The notes below the pieces were generated by a model. It was not told the origin of the DNA. It searched no databases and saw nothing but the letters and a program-made list of their open reading frames with translations. Shown here in pieces: positions 18,191-27,100 of a stretch of DNA of 64,000 nucleotides. This stretch comes from Chamaesiphon minutus PCC 6605. Its GTDB lineage: Bacteria; Cyanobacteriota; Cyanobacteriia; Cyanobacteriales; Chamaesiphonaceae. The DNA lies in the NCBI RefSeq assembly GCF_000317145.1, contig NC_019697.1:4538886-4602885 (forward strand), in the 5' to 3' direction. Positions within the stretch are counted from its first letter, which is position 1, and each line of letters opens with the position of its first letter. The position numbers and the translations under genes were made by a program.

Positions 18191-19717
18191 ATGTCTATCT
18201 GGATTCGGCAGTGGCTGACGATTGGTGCGATCGTCGGCATCAATATTTGGCTCGCGCCATCGGCGAGCGCGCTATCGGCAAGCGAAGTGGGTAAAATTGC
18301 CAAATCGGTGACAGTCTCGATCGATAGCGAGAATTCTGTCGGCTCTGGAGTAGTAATTAGCAAAGAAGGCAATATTTATACAGTACTAACGGCTGCACAT
18401 GTGGTTCGCGATCGTCAAGCTCAATTTAAACTTACCACTCCAGATGGTAAAAATTATCCGTTAACTCCGACGAATATTAAAGCGACTACCGATGTGGATT
18501 TAGCGATCGTTAAGTTTCAAAGTTCGACTAATTATCCAATCGCTAAATTGGGCAATGTCGAGACAGTAAGTGAAGGCACGATCGTTTACGTTGCGGGTTT
18601 CCCACTAGCCACAGCCGCCATTAGCGCATCGATTTATAATTTTACTGAGGGGAAAGTTACGGCAAATGCCAACCGCCCATTAGCAGGTGGTTATTCGTTA
18701 GTTTATAGTAATAATACCCTACCCGGAATGAGTGGCGGGCCAGTATTTAATGAAGCTGGGGAAACGATCGCCATCCATGGCAAAGGCGATGTCCAAGAAT
18801 CTAATCAAGCCTCCGAAATTAATGAGAATATTCGGATTAAAACTGGGTTTAATCTGGGCATTCCAACTAACACTTTTATGCGCTTGGCTGGTAAACTAGG
18901 TGTAAATTTTGGCGGCAAGCCCCCGATCGTCGTCGCTGCAAATACGCCCAAAACTCCGCAAGCTGTAGACTTTTTCTTGATCGGTGTCGATCGATTCAAT
19001 CGTGGCAATCTCGGCGGCTCGATCGAGGCAATGAATGAAGCAATTAAGCTCAATCCTCGCTATACCAAGGCTTATATTGCTAGAGCTACCGCCAATTTTA
19101 TGTCTAAACGGATCGGTGCGGCAATTTCCGATGTCGATTTGGCAATTCAGAGCGAGCCAACTTCGGGGCTGGCTTATGCTGGCAAATGTTTCTTCCTCAG
19201 TGAGTTTGGCAAACATGGCGAAGCTTTGGGTGCTTGCAATCGAGCGGTATCGCTGGCTCCGAAAAGTGCGATGGTTTACAATGTCAAAGGATTAGTAGGA
19301 TTGCGACTGCGTAATTATAGTGTCGCCGCTGCCGATCTCGAACGATCGATCGAACTCGATCCAAAACTTTATTACGCTTACAATAATCTCGCGATCGTTC
19401 GTAACGCGCAACGCAATACCTTAGCCGCTATCAATCTGGCGCGTCGCGCCGTGCAAATTGCCCCCAAATCGCCCGCAACCCGCGCCCTATTGGGACAATT
19501 ATTAGTAGCCAACAAGGACTATCGACAAGGCTTGATGGAACTCAATATGGCTTTGGGCTGGAATCCCCGGATGACAGAAGCTTACAAAGCTAGAGCCGTC
19601 GCCAATCGTGCCATCGGCAATACCGCAGCCGCCCAACTCGATGACAGGTTAGCTCGACAATACGCACTCACCAGCACTGAGGGGTTTATTGATGATATTA
19701 GTTTCTTGAATCAGTAA
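18191..19717 (+). CDS. Secreted trypsin-like serine protease with C-terminal TPR repeats
   Basis: The protein starts with a signal peptide (about residues 1-28 from this ATG, ending APSASALSA). A chymotrypsin-fold protease domain follows with all three catalytic residues in context: His in VLTAAHVV, Asp in TTDVDLAIVKF, and Ser in LPGMSGGPVFN. From about residue 260 there are roughly six TPR units (GNLGGSIEAMNEAIKLNPRYTKAY and similar). ATGs at 18131 and 18167 lie upstream in frame; the chosen one places the hydrophobic stretch near the N terminus. It is probably periplasmic, with the TPRs recruiting partners. The next gene follows closely on the same strand. Confidence 0.85.
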   Translation: MSIWIRQWLTIGAIVGINIWLAPSASALSASEVGKIAKSVTVSIDSENSVGSGVVISKEGNIYTVLTAAHVVRDRQAQFKLTTPDGKNYPLTPTNIKATTDVDLAIVKFQSSTNYPIAKLGNVETVSEGTIVYVAGFPLATAAISASIYNFTEGKVTANANRPLAGGYSLVYSNNTLPGMSGGPVFNEAGETIAIHGKGDVQESNQASEINENIRIKTGFNLGIPTNTFMRLAGKLGVNFGGKPPIVVAANTPKTPQAVDFFLIGVDRFNRGNLGGSIEAMNEAIKLNPRYTKAYIARATANFMSKRIGAAISDVDLAIQSEPTSGLAYAGKCFFLSEFGKHGEALGACNRAVSLAPKSAMVYNVKGLVGLRLRNYSVAAADLERSIELDPKLYYAYNNLAIVRNAQRNTLAAINLARRAVQIAPKSPATRALLGQLLVANKDYRQGLMELNMALGWNPRMTEAYKARAVANRAIGNTAAAQLDDRLARQYALTSTEGFIDDISFLNQ

Positions 19718-19915
19718 TTTAGTGGATAGTGGATGACGATCGCCACAGAGAATCTCACCTTCAATGACAACTATGCCAGAATCCACTTCGATGCCCGACC
19801 TAGCGGTTATATCCTCATTTCAATCGCCGAACAATTTTGGAACCAGATTGCCAATAGCTACGGTCTGAATAATCTGCATCATTCACAATTCTGGTATCTA
19901 CCCCAACCATCGACT

Positions 19916-21763
19916 ATGAATTATCAGAGATTTTATCTCATCGCGATCGCTAGTATCGCGACTCACTTCTATGCCACATTCGGTTTTGCTAAAATCGCAC
20001 TGGCAGATTCCCAGCCAGACTTACCAATTCAAACAACTAAAAATACAGCCCCCAAAAATTTTGTCGCGCAAGGTACGGAAATATTTCTCAATGGTAAAAC
20101 GCTAAATATCCCGTGGGGGCAATGGCAAGTCGGTAATAGTGTGCGGCTGGGAATTAGCGATACCGCCCTCGATCGACAGTTAGGTGTAGAACTATTTAAT
20201 AATAGCAATTATTTAACTCAACCAGTCGATTGGTATGCAACCGATCGAGCTAGGAAAATTAGTTTGACAGCCAAACTCAGTCGGCAATATCGGTATCTAG
20301 ATATCACTGATATTGCTAAAAGTAGCGGTTGGAAATGGCAGATCTCCGGGAACAAGCTGCAACTCAATACTCCCGCGACTAAGGTAGTAGACGTTCGCCA
20401 TGACAAGATCCCTAAAAATGGCAAAATTACCGTCATATTAGATCGAGCTACCCCCTGGAAACTCAGCCAAACACCCACCGAAGGCTACTTGACGATCGAA
20501 GCCATTGCCGACCCCAAATTACTCGCCCAGTTTAATGCACCAGCACCAACTGTCGATGCCAATCTCGATCCCGACGACGACCCCACCGCCCAGAAATTAG
20601 AATATAAAGTTACCAGTAGTAAAAATCAAACGATCGTCCAATTTCCGATCGTCAAAGGACAACGCGCGCGGGCAAAATTATTATCGCCCACTACTCTAGA
20701 AGTCACCATCAATTCTAATTTAGCCGCCATCCCCGATCGCGAAATCAAGTGGGCACCCGGACTCAAATGGCGACAGAAATGGGTAAAATTGGGCGTCAAT
20801 AATTTTCCGGTCACCTATCTAGAAATCGATCCGCGCCAACAGGGTATCAAAATTAGACCGATGTTAGCTCTAGAGCCAAATTTAGTGGGTACCAATCATC
20901 TAATTAAATTCGCCCCTACCACCCAAGTCGTCGCCGCCATCAACGGGGGCTATTTCAATCGGAATAATCGAATGCTGCTCGGTGCCCTCAAACGGGATGG
21001 TAAATGGTTATCCAGTCCGATTTTAAATCGCGGCGCGATCGGCTGGAATGACAAAGGAAAAATCCAGATCGCCCGTGTAAAAATGCAGGAGACGTTAACT
21101 ACATCTACAGGCGATCGATTGCAGATTCTGACGCTAAATAGTGCCTACGTACAGGCTGGATTAGGTCGTTATACAGCAGCCTGGGGGAGTACCTACGCGC
21201 CGATGCAAGCCAATGAACTGATTTTTACAGTCCAACAAGATCGTGTCACCCAAATTACCCCTAGCAACGCCATCGGTAGCGTCATCTTTGAAATCCCTAC
21301 TAATGGTTATTTGCTGGCCTTGCGGGGGCAGCCAGAGCTAGCTGGGAAGCTATCCATTGGCACCAGCCTCAGCCTGCAACGTCAAATTACGCCACCAGAA
21401 TTCGATACTTACTCCCAGATTATCGCTGCTGGTCCCTGGCTGGTACGATCGAGTCAAATCGTTCTCGACGCTCAGGGCGAAAATTTCGGCGCGAACTTTA
21501 GTAAAGAATCAGCAGTCCGCAGCGCGATCGCCAATACCGCCAACGGGAATATTATCCTTGTCGCCGTCCACAATCGCGCTGGCGGCAAAGGCCCCACTTT
21601 GGCCGAGATGGCTCAACTGATGCAGCAAATGGGTGTTGTAGACGCACTCAACCTCGATGGCGGTAGTTCTACGAGTATCTACCTCGGCGGACAATTAATC
21701 GATCGAGCATCCGCCACCGCCGCCCGCGTCCACAATGCGATCGGGATTTCGCTAGAACCCTAA
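19916..21763 (+). CDS. Phosphodiester glycosidase family protein (NAGPA/DUF2233), secreted
   Basis: The C-terminal half has the phosphodiester glycosidase (NAGPA-like) signature: VVAAINGGYFN, GAIGWNDKGKIQIARV, SAVRSAIANTANGNIILVAVH and ALNLDGGSSTSIYLGGQLI. Such proteins cleave sugar-phosphodiester bonds in the periplasm or cell wall; related copies are common in cyanobacteria without a known substrate. The N-terminal half (about residues 45-260) resembles a periplasmic all-beta region. The frame is open back to 19733, but the ATG at 19916 gives a signal peptide (FYLIAIASIATHFYATFGFAKIALA), so it is preferred. A hairpin follows the stop. Confidence 0.82.
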   Translation: MNYQRFYLIAIASIATHFYATFGFAKIALADSQPDLPIQTTKNTAPKNFVAQGTEIFLNGKTLNIPWGQWQVGNSVRLGISDTALDRQLGVELFNNSNYLTQPVDWYATDRARKISLTAKLSRQYRYLDITDIAKSSGWKWQISGNKLQLNTPATKVVDVRHDKIPKNGKITVILDRATPWKLSQTPTEGYLTIEAIADPKLLAQFNAPAPTVDANLDPDDDPTAQKLEYKVTSSKNQTIVQFPIVKGQRARAKLLSPTTLEVTINSNLAAIPDREIKWAPGLKWRQKWVKLGVNNFPVTYLEIDPRQQGIKIRPMLALEPNLVGTNHLIKFAPTTQVVAAINGGYFNRNNRMLLGALKRDGKWLSSPILNRGAIGWNDKGKIQIARVKMQETLTTSTGDRLQILTLNSAYVQAGLGRYTAAWGSTYAPMQANELIFTVQQDRVTQITPSNAIGSVIFEIPTNGYLLALRGQPELAGKLSIGTSLSLQRQITPPEFDTYSQIIAAGPWLVRSSQIVLDAQGENFGANFSKESAVRSAIANTANGNIILVAVHNRAGGKGPTLAEMAQLMQQMGVVDALNLDGGSSTSIYLGGQLIDRASATAARVHNAIGISLEP

Positions 21764-21798
21764 TCTCGCCGTGAGATATCTTTGACTCGACTTTAGCC

Positions 21799-21830
21799 AT
21801 AAGAGGTTTTCTAGCGAGAAAATCTCTTAT
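21799..21830 (+). terminator. Hairpin downstream of the phosphodiester glycosidase gene
   Basis: Arms ATAAGAGGTTTTCT (21799-21812) and AGAAAATCTCTTAT (21817-21830) pair with a single G-T position around a four-base loop and are followed by AACTATTTTG. It is a plausible intrinsic terminator, 36 bases after the stop. Confidence 0.55.
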
Positions 21831-21989
21831 AACTATTTTGACCATGTCAGTAAATAGTATTATGACGATTGAGAAGGGTCATCCCCACACTCACAGATAG
21901 TGCCTGAAACCCAGATGGTGGTTAATATCTACCCTGTGCAGTATTTTATATCTAATTAAGCTTGCCCACTTAATTATCAATTAATCAAA

Positions 21990-23921
21990 CTATCGCAACA
22001 ACCGCAATCCACTAAGCGTAACTAATACCGTCGAGCCTTCATGCCCCAAAACACCCAAAGGCATATTAAGATTGCCCATAAAATTACCGACTAATAACAA
22101 CACAATAAACGAGAGCGCGAACGTAATATTTTGCTCGATCGCCCGCTGCGTGCGCCTACCCAACTTAATTGCTTGCTCCAATTTATCCAGCGAATCAGTC
22201 ATTAACACCACATCCGCAGTCTCTAGAGCCACATCACTTCCTGCTACACCCATCGCAATTCCAACCGTCGCCGCCGCCAGAGCTGGAGCATCATTAATAC
22301 CATCGCCCACCATCGCCACAGCTTGATATTTTGACTGTAATTGTTGAATCAGATTTACCTTATCTTCCGGCAATAAATCGGCATGTACCTGCGTAATGCC
22401 CACCTGTTGCGCGATCGCGTTTGCACTCTCCACGCGATCGCCAGTAAGCATAATTTGGGCGATACCCATCTGCTGCAACCGTCGGACTAATTCTACTGCT
22501 TCTGGGCGTAACGTATCCGCCAGGGCGATCGCGCCGCATAACCGATCGCCGCTTGCCACCCAAACGATCGTTTTACCCGTAGCAGCTATATCGTCTACCA
22601 AGGCATGGTGAATCGCAATTTTGGATTGAATCTCGGCGGACATCAATCGTGCCTTACCTACCGAAATTGGCTGCTGCCAGAGCATCCCGGTAATTCCCAG
22701 ACCCGGACTTGCCATCATCTCAGTTGCCGTGTCGAACGGGAGATTTCGAGCCTGTGTTGCCATGACGATCGCGCGTCCGATCGGATGTTCGGAGCCATTT
22801 TCCACCGCCGCCGCCAGTTGCAAAATTTCTTCAGGAGTAGCACGCTCGATGGGAATAATTTCGACTACCGCCAAGTTACCCGTCGTCAGCGTCCCCGTTT
22901 TATCAAAAGCAACCGCCTTAATTTGGCCGAGTGCTTCTAGCGTATTCCCACCTTTAAATAAAATTCCCTGTCTGGCACCATTGGCAATTCCCGACAATAG
23001 TGTCGGCATAATCGCCGCCATCAGCGCGCACGGAGAAGCTACCACCAAAAAAATCAAGGCACGATAGATCGTTGTCTCCCAATCCCAGTGCCAGATAAAT
23101 GGCGGCAGCGTTGCCAGTAATACTCCTGCCACAACAATTATTTTGGCGTACCCCCGTTCAAATTTTTCGATAAATGCTTGCGAAGCGGGAGTTGCTGTTT
23201 GAGCTTGTCGGACTAACGCAATAATCCGCTGGATTAGGCTACTTGCAGGCGGTTGATGCACTTTGAGCGTCAAGACACCATTACCATTGAGCGTACCGCC
23301 AAAAACTTCATCGCCGATCGATTTTTCCACTGGCAGCGATTCGCCCGTAATTGCCGACTGATTTACCGTACTATTACCAGCAATGACGATCGCATCTGTC
23401 GGCATCAATTCCCCCGGCTTAACCAGTAAAATATCTCCAACTTGCAGGCGATCGATCGGTGTTTCCCGCTCCACCCCAGACACGATCGATCGAGCCAGAT
23501 CCGGCGTCAGACTCATCAGACTGCGAATACTCCGTTCCGTGCGCGCCATGGCATAACCTTCTAGCGCGCCACTAATCGCAAAAATCAGAATTAACACTGC
23601 CCCATCGATAATTAGCTCGTATTCCTGCTTCCACCATCCCAACCCCGCCGCACCCAGAGCCGCCACAATCATCAACAGATCGACATCCAACTCTCGATCC
23701 TCCCACAAAGTTGTCAAACCATCGATCGCACTCCCATAACCGCCGATGATATATGCCAACACCAACAGACACAATCCCACCACCTGCAAACTCGCGCCCG
23801 CGACGGTAAAGTGCAACATCAGCCAGCCGCCGAGTAATAGGACTGCACAGCCAGCGGCAGCAACAGTTTCACCATGATTTTTGACTAGATCTGAGAAAGA
23901 AAATCGCGATGCTTGGGTCAT
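21990..23921 (-). CDS. P1B-4-type heavy-metal translocating ATPase (CoaT/CzcP-like)
   Basis: The protein has the P-type ATPase core: TGESLPVEKS, phosphorylation site AFDKTGTLTTG, an HP motif (ENGSEHPIGRAIV), and GDGINDAPAL. The membrane metal motif is SPC (VASPCALMAA) rather than CPC, and the last helix contains HEGST. Those two features define the P1B-4 group, whose members export Co, Zn or Fe. No N-terminal heavy-metal-associated domain is seen, also typical of P1B-4. The frame is open back to 24038; the ATG at 23921 (MTQASRFSFSD) is the likelier start. There is no adjacent regulator. Confidence 0.88.
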   Translation of the reverse strand: MTQASRFSFSDLVKNHGETVAAAGCAVLLLGGWLMLHFTVAGASLQVVGLCLLVLAYIIGGYGSAIDGLTTLWEDRELDVDLLMIVAALGAAGLGWWKQEYELIIDGAVLILIFAISGALEGYAMARTERSIRSLMSLTPDLARSIVSGVERETPIDRLQVGDILLVKPGELMPTDAIVIAGNSTVNQSAITGESLPVEKSIGDEVFGGTLNGNGVLTLKVHQPPASSLIQRIIALVRQAQTATPASQAFIEKFERGYAKIIVVAGVLLATLPPFIWHWDWETTIYRALIFLVVASPCALMAAIMPTLLSGIANGARQGILFKGGNTLEALGQIKAVAFDKTGTLTTGNLAVVEIIPIERATPEEILQLAAAVENGSEHPIGRAIVMATQARNLPFDTATEMMASPGLGITGMLWQQPISVGKARLMSAEIQSKIAIHHALVDDIAATGKTIVWVASGDRLCGAIALADTLRPEAVELVRRLQQMGIAQIMLTGDRVESANAIAQQVGITQVHADLLPEDKVNLIQQLQSKYQAVAMVGDGINDAPALAAATVGIAMGVAGSDVALETADVVLMTDSLDKLEQAIKLGRRTQRAIEQNITFALSFIVLLLVGNFMGNLNMPLGVLGHEGSTVLVTLSGLRLLR

Positions 23922-24030
23922 ACCAGGTGGCTGCTCTAATATATTTATCGTGTCGAATATTAGGTTATCAGCAACCACAGGTATTTTCCAGACGCAGAGG
24001 ATAAACTTAGCGGTTAGAAACCGCCGATCG

Positions 24031-24108
24031 GGTTGCAAAGTCCGCTGTCTTGGCGCGCACCAAGACGGCGGACTGATTAACTAGTCCGCGTAGTCGGACT
24101 TTGCAACC
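24031..24108. repeat. Dispersed palindromic repeat, copy 2 (TTGCAAAGTCCGC family)
   Basis: The outer arms GGTTGCAAAGTCCG (24031-24044) and CGGACTTTGCAACC (24095-24108) are perfectly complementary. Inside is a second hairpin, GTCTTGGCGCGCACCAAGAC. Just outside lie GCGGTTAGAAACCGCCGA on one side and GTAACTAGCAACTTGGGTTA on the other, both also seen around the other copies. Confidence 0.7.
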
Positions 24109-24144
24109 CCAGCCACGACTTCTAGTCGTTGGCTCCACCAGTAA

Positions 24145-27100
24145 CTAGCAACTTGGGTTAAACATCTTGTCTGTCAGACACCGATCGATCTTGGCGGCAA
24201 TGCCGTTGGTGTCTGGATCTCTTAACGCTCCATAATGAGAGCCATCGATATCGTAAATTTGCAACCTACCCCCTACTAGCTCTCCCCAGCCCAGATCGGG
24301 GTACAGAGAGTTTTCCAGAAGCTGCACTTGGCAGCGAAACAAAGCGATATCGCCGGGATAAGGTCGAGCGCGATAATTTAGTTCTGCTTGTAAATTCCGA
24401 TCGATAATATTGAGTAATTCGGGGGCGATCGGTGCATAATTGGACATTTCTTTAATTAATAATTCTCGATATTCAACTTTATTATTAAATTGATATTTAA
24501 TTCGATCGAGAATATACTTCCATCGCTCTGTCGGCCTGAGTTTCCAAATATTACGCAGATGAATTAAAATTGCTTGATGCCATGCCGGACGCAGCAGTTG
24601 TAAATTTGGGGAACTACAATCGATTAACCCTAAAAATTGGACTCGATCGCCGCGTGCCAAAAGTTGTTGGGCGATTTCAAAGGCGAGCTTCCCTCCCAGA
24701 GAGTAGCCCAGAAGATAATAAGGCGCGCCTGCGGGCTGAACTGCTGACATTTCTTGGATATAGACCCGCGCCATGTCTTCAAGACACTCAAGGGGCGGTT
24801 GGCGACCGTCTAAGCCTTGAGATTGCAGACCGTAGATGGTATGGCGATCGCTCAAACAATTGGCGAGGGGATAGTATTCTAAAACGTTGCCGCCGATGGG
24901 ATGAATACAAAATAAGGGCGGTCGGTTCTCTTTCCGAGACGCTTGGCGATCGGTCGCCCCCGATCGAATTAGTACTAACGACGAGTAGATAGTCGCTGGT
25001 AAATCTTGGCGCAACAGTACGGCCAGTTTCTCGATCGTTCCTGCTGAAAATAGAGTTGACAAAGATAGTTTAATGCCCCACTTTTTCTCAATTTCATTAA
25101 ATAGATAAACCGCCAATAAAGAATGTCCGCCCAACTCAAAAAAGTTATCGCGAACGCTCGTCGCTTGCAGTCCTACTTGTTGCCAAATTGTCAGAAGTGC
25201 GCGCTCGATCTCATCTTGGGGGAGGGCAAGATTATCTGCGCCATCCGCTCTAGTCGATTCCGGTACGGGCAGCGCACGCAGATCGACTTTGCCATTGGGT
25301 GAGAGTGGCAGTTCGGGTAAGAGTACAAACTGCGTTGGGACTAGATAATCGGGCACCTGTCGGGCGATAAAATCTCGCACTCGTTCGCGTAGCGGATGAA
25401 ATCGCGCTGAGGTCTCCGTCTGGCGACACGTCTCGCTTCGCTCGCCTACAGCGTGCGTTTCACCAGCGACGCATCGACTCGGAGGTTCCCTCCGAGTTGT
25501 GTGCGTCAAGACAAGCAGCGTCCGCTTTGCGGAATCGATGGCTGGCGGTTGGCCATGCATCGGGACGCAATAGGCAACTAATTGTTTGTTACCAGGCAGA
25601 TCTTCTCTCACCGTCACTACTGTCTGGGCAATGTCGGGATGGCGATCGAGGATGGCTTCAATTTCACCTAATTCGATCCGAAAGCCCCGAATTTTGACTT
25701 GTCGATCGATCCGCCCCAAGAAATCAATATTCCCATCTGGGCGATAGCGGACGAGATCGCCAGTGGCATACAGCCGTTCGGTTCTTGACTCAAAGGAGTG
25801 CGTGCTAAATTTGGTGGTGTTGAGTTCGGGGCGATTGTGATAGCCGCGAGCCACCCCCACGCCAGCGATATATAATTCCCCCAGCACGCCAATCGGTACT
25901 GGCTGGCAATCGGGGTCGAGGATATATGCCCGCACGTTGGGTAGCGGTTTTCCGATCGGGATTTCGGCACCAGAGGCTAAGTCGCTCAAATCGCTCCACA
26001 ACGCGCTGACTGTGGTTTCTGTGGGGCCATACGTGTTGATGAGTCTGACTTTATTACCTACTAGCTGTTGCCACGAATTAAACCTGGCAGCCGCAACGCG
26101 CTCGCCACCAATTAATACTAGCCTCAGCTCAGCAGGCAATGCTAACGGATTCCGTTCCAAGCCTAAGGTGAGTTCGTGCCAATAGGCTGTTGGCAAGCTA
26201 GCAATAGTAATTTGCCACTCCTGACAATGACGAAAAAAGGTGTCGATATTGAGGGTGTCTGCCGTCCGCAGAACTAGAGTAGCTCCTGCCACCAAGCAAG
26301 TAAAGATTTCTTCGACGCTGATATCAAAATTGAGCGATGCAAATTGGAGAATTTTATCTACAGTACTAACTGCAAATTCGCCAGCAATAGCTGTCGCATA
26401 ATTAACGAGCGATCGATGTTCGATTGCTACGCCTTTGGGAATGCCTGTCGATCCAGAAGTATAGATGACATAGGCTAAATGGTGCGGGTTGACTGGGGTG
26501 GTTAAATTATCTCCAGATAAAGCATCTACATCCGCTAGATCGCGATCGAGAAAGATAAGTTTAGCCTGACTTGGTGGCAATCTGTCGATCGATCGAGATG
26601 CAGTTAGCACGATCTCAATCTCGGTATCTGTTATCATCAATTCCAGTCGCTCTGAGGGATACGTGGGATCTAGAGGCACGTAAGCTCCACCAGCTTTTAA
26701 AATCCCTAAAATACCAACAACCATTTCGATCGATCTTTCGACGCTAATTCCCACCATCGCATCGGGTTTAACGCCCAAAGTTTGCAAGTACCGCGCTAGT
26801 CTGTTCGCGCGCTGGTTTAACTGAGCATAGGTGAGATATTTGTCTTCAAGTCTGACGGCAATTGCGTCGGGATTTAAGTTCGCTCGTTCTTCAAATAGGT
26901 GATGAATACATTTATTGGTGGGGTATGGGCGATCTGTCGCATTCCACTCTAACCAAATCCGCTCTAAGTCACGATCGCTAACTAATGACAGCTCAGAAAT
27001 TGCTCGGTGTCGGTTGCGAACCACCCGCTCGCTGAATATATTTAACTGCGCTAGCATTGCCGTTACACTTTCAGGCTCGATCGCTGCGGTTTGATAATAA

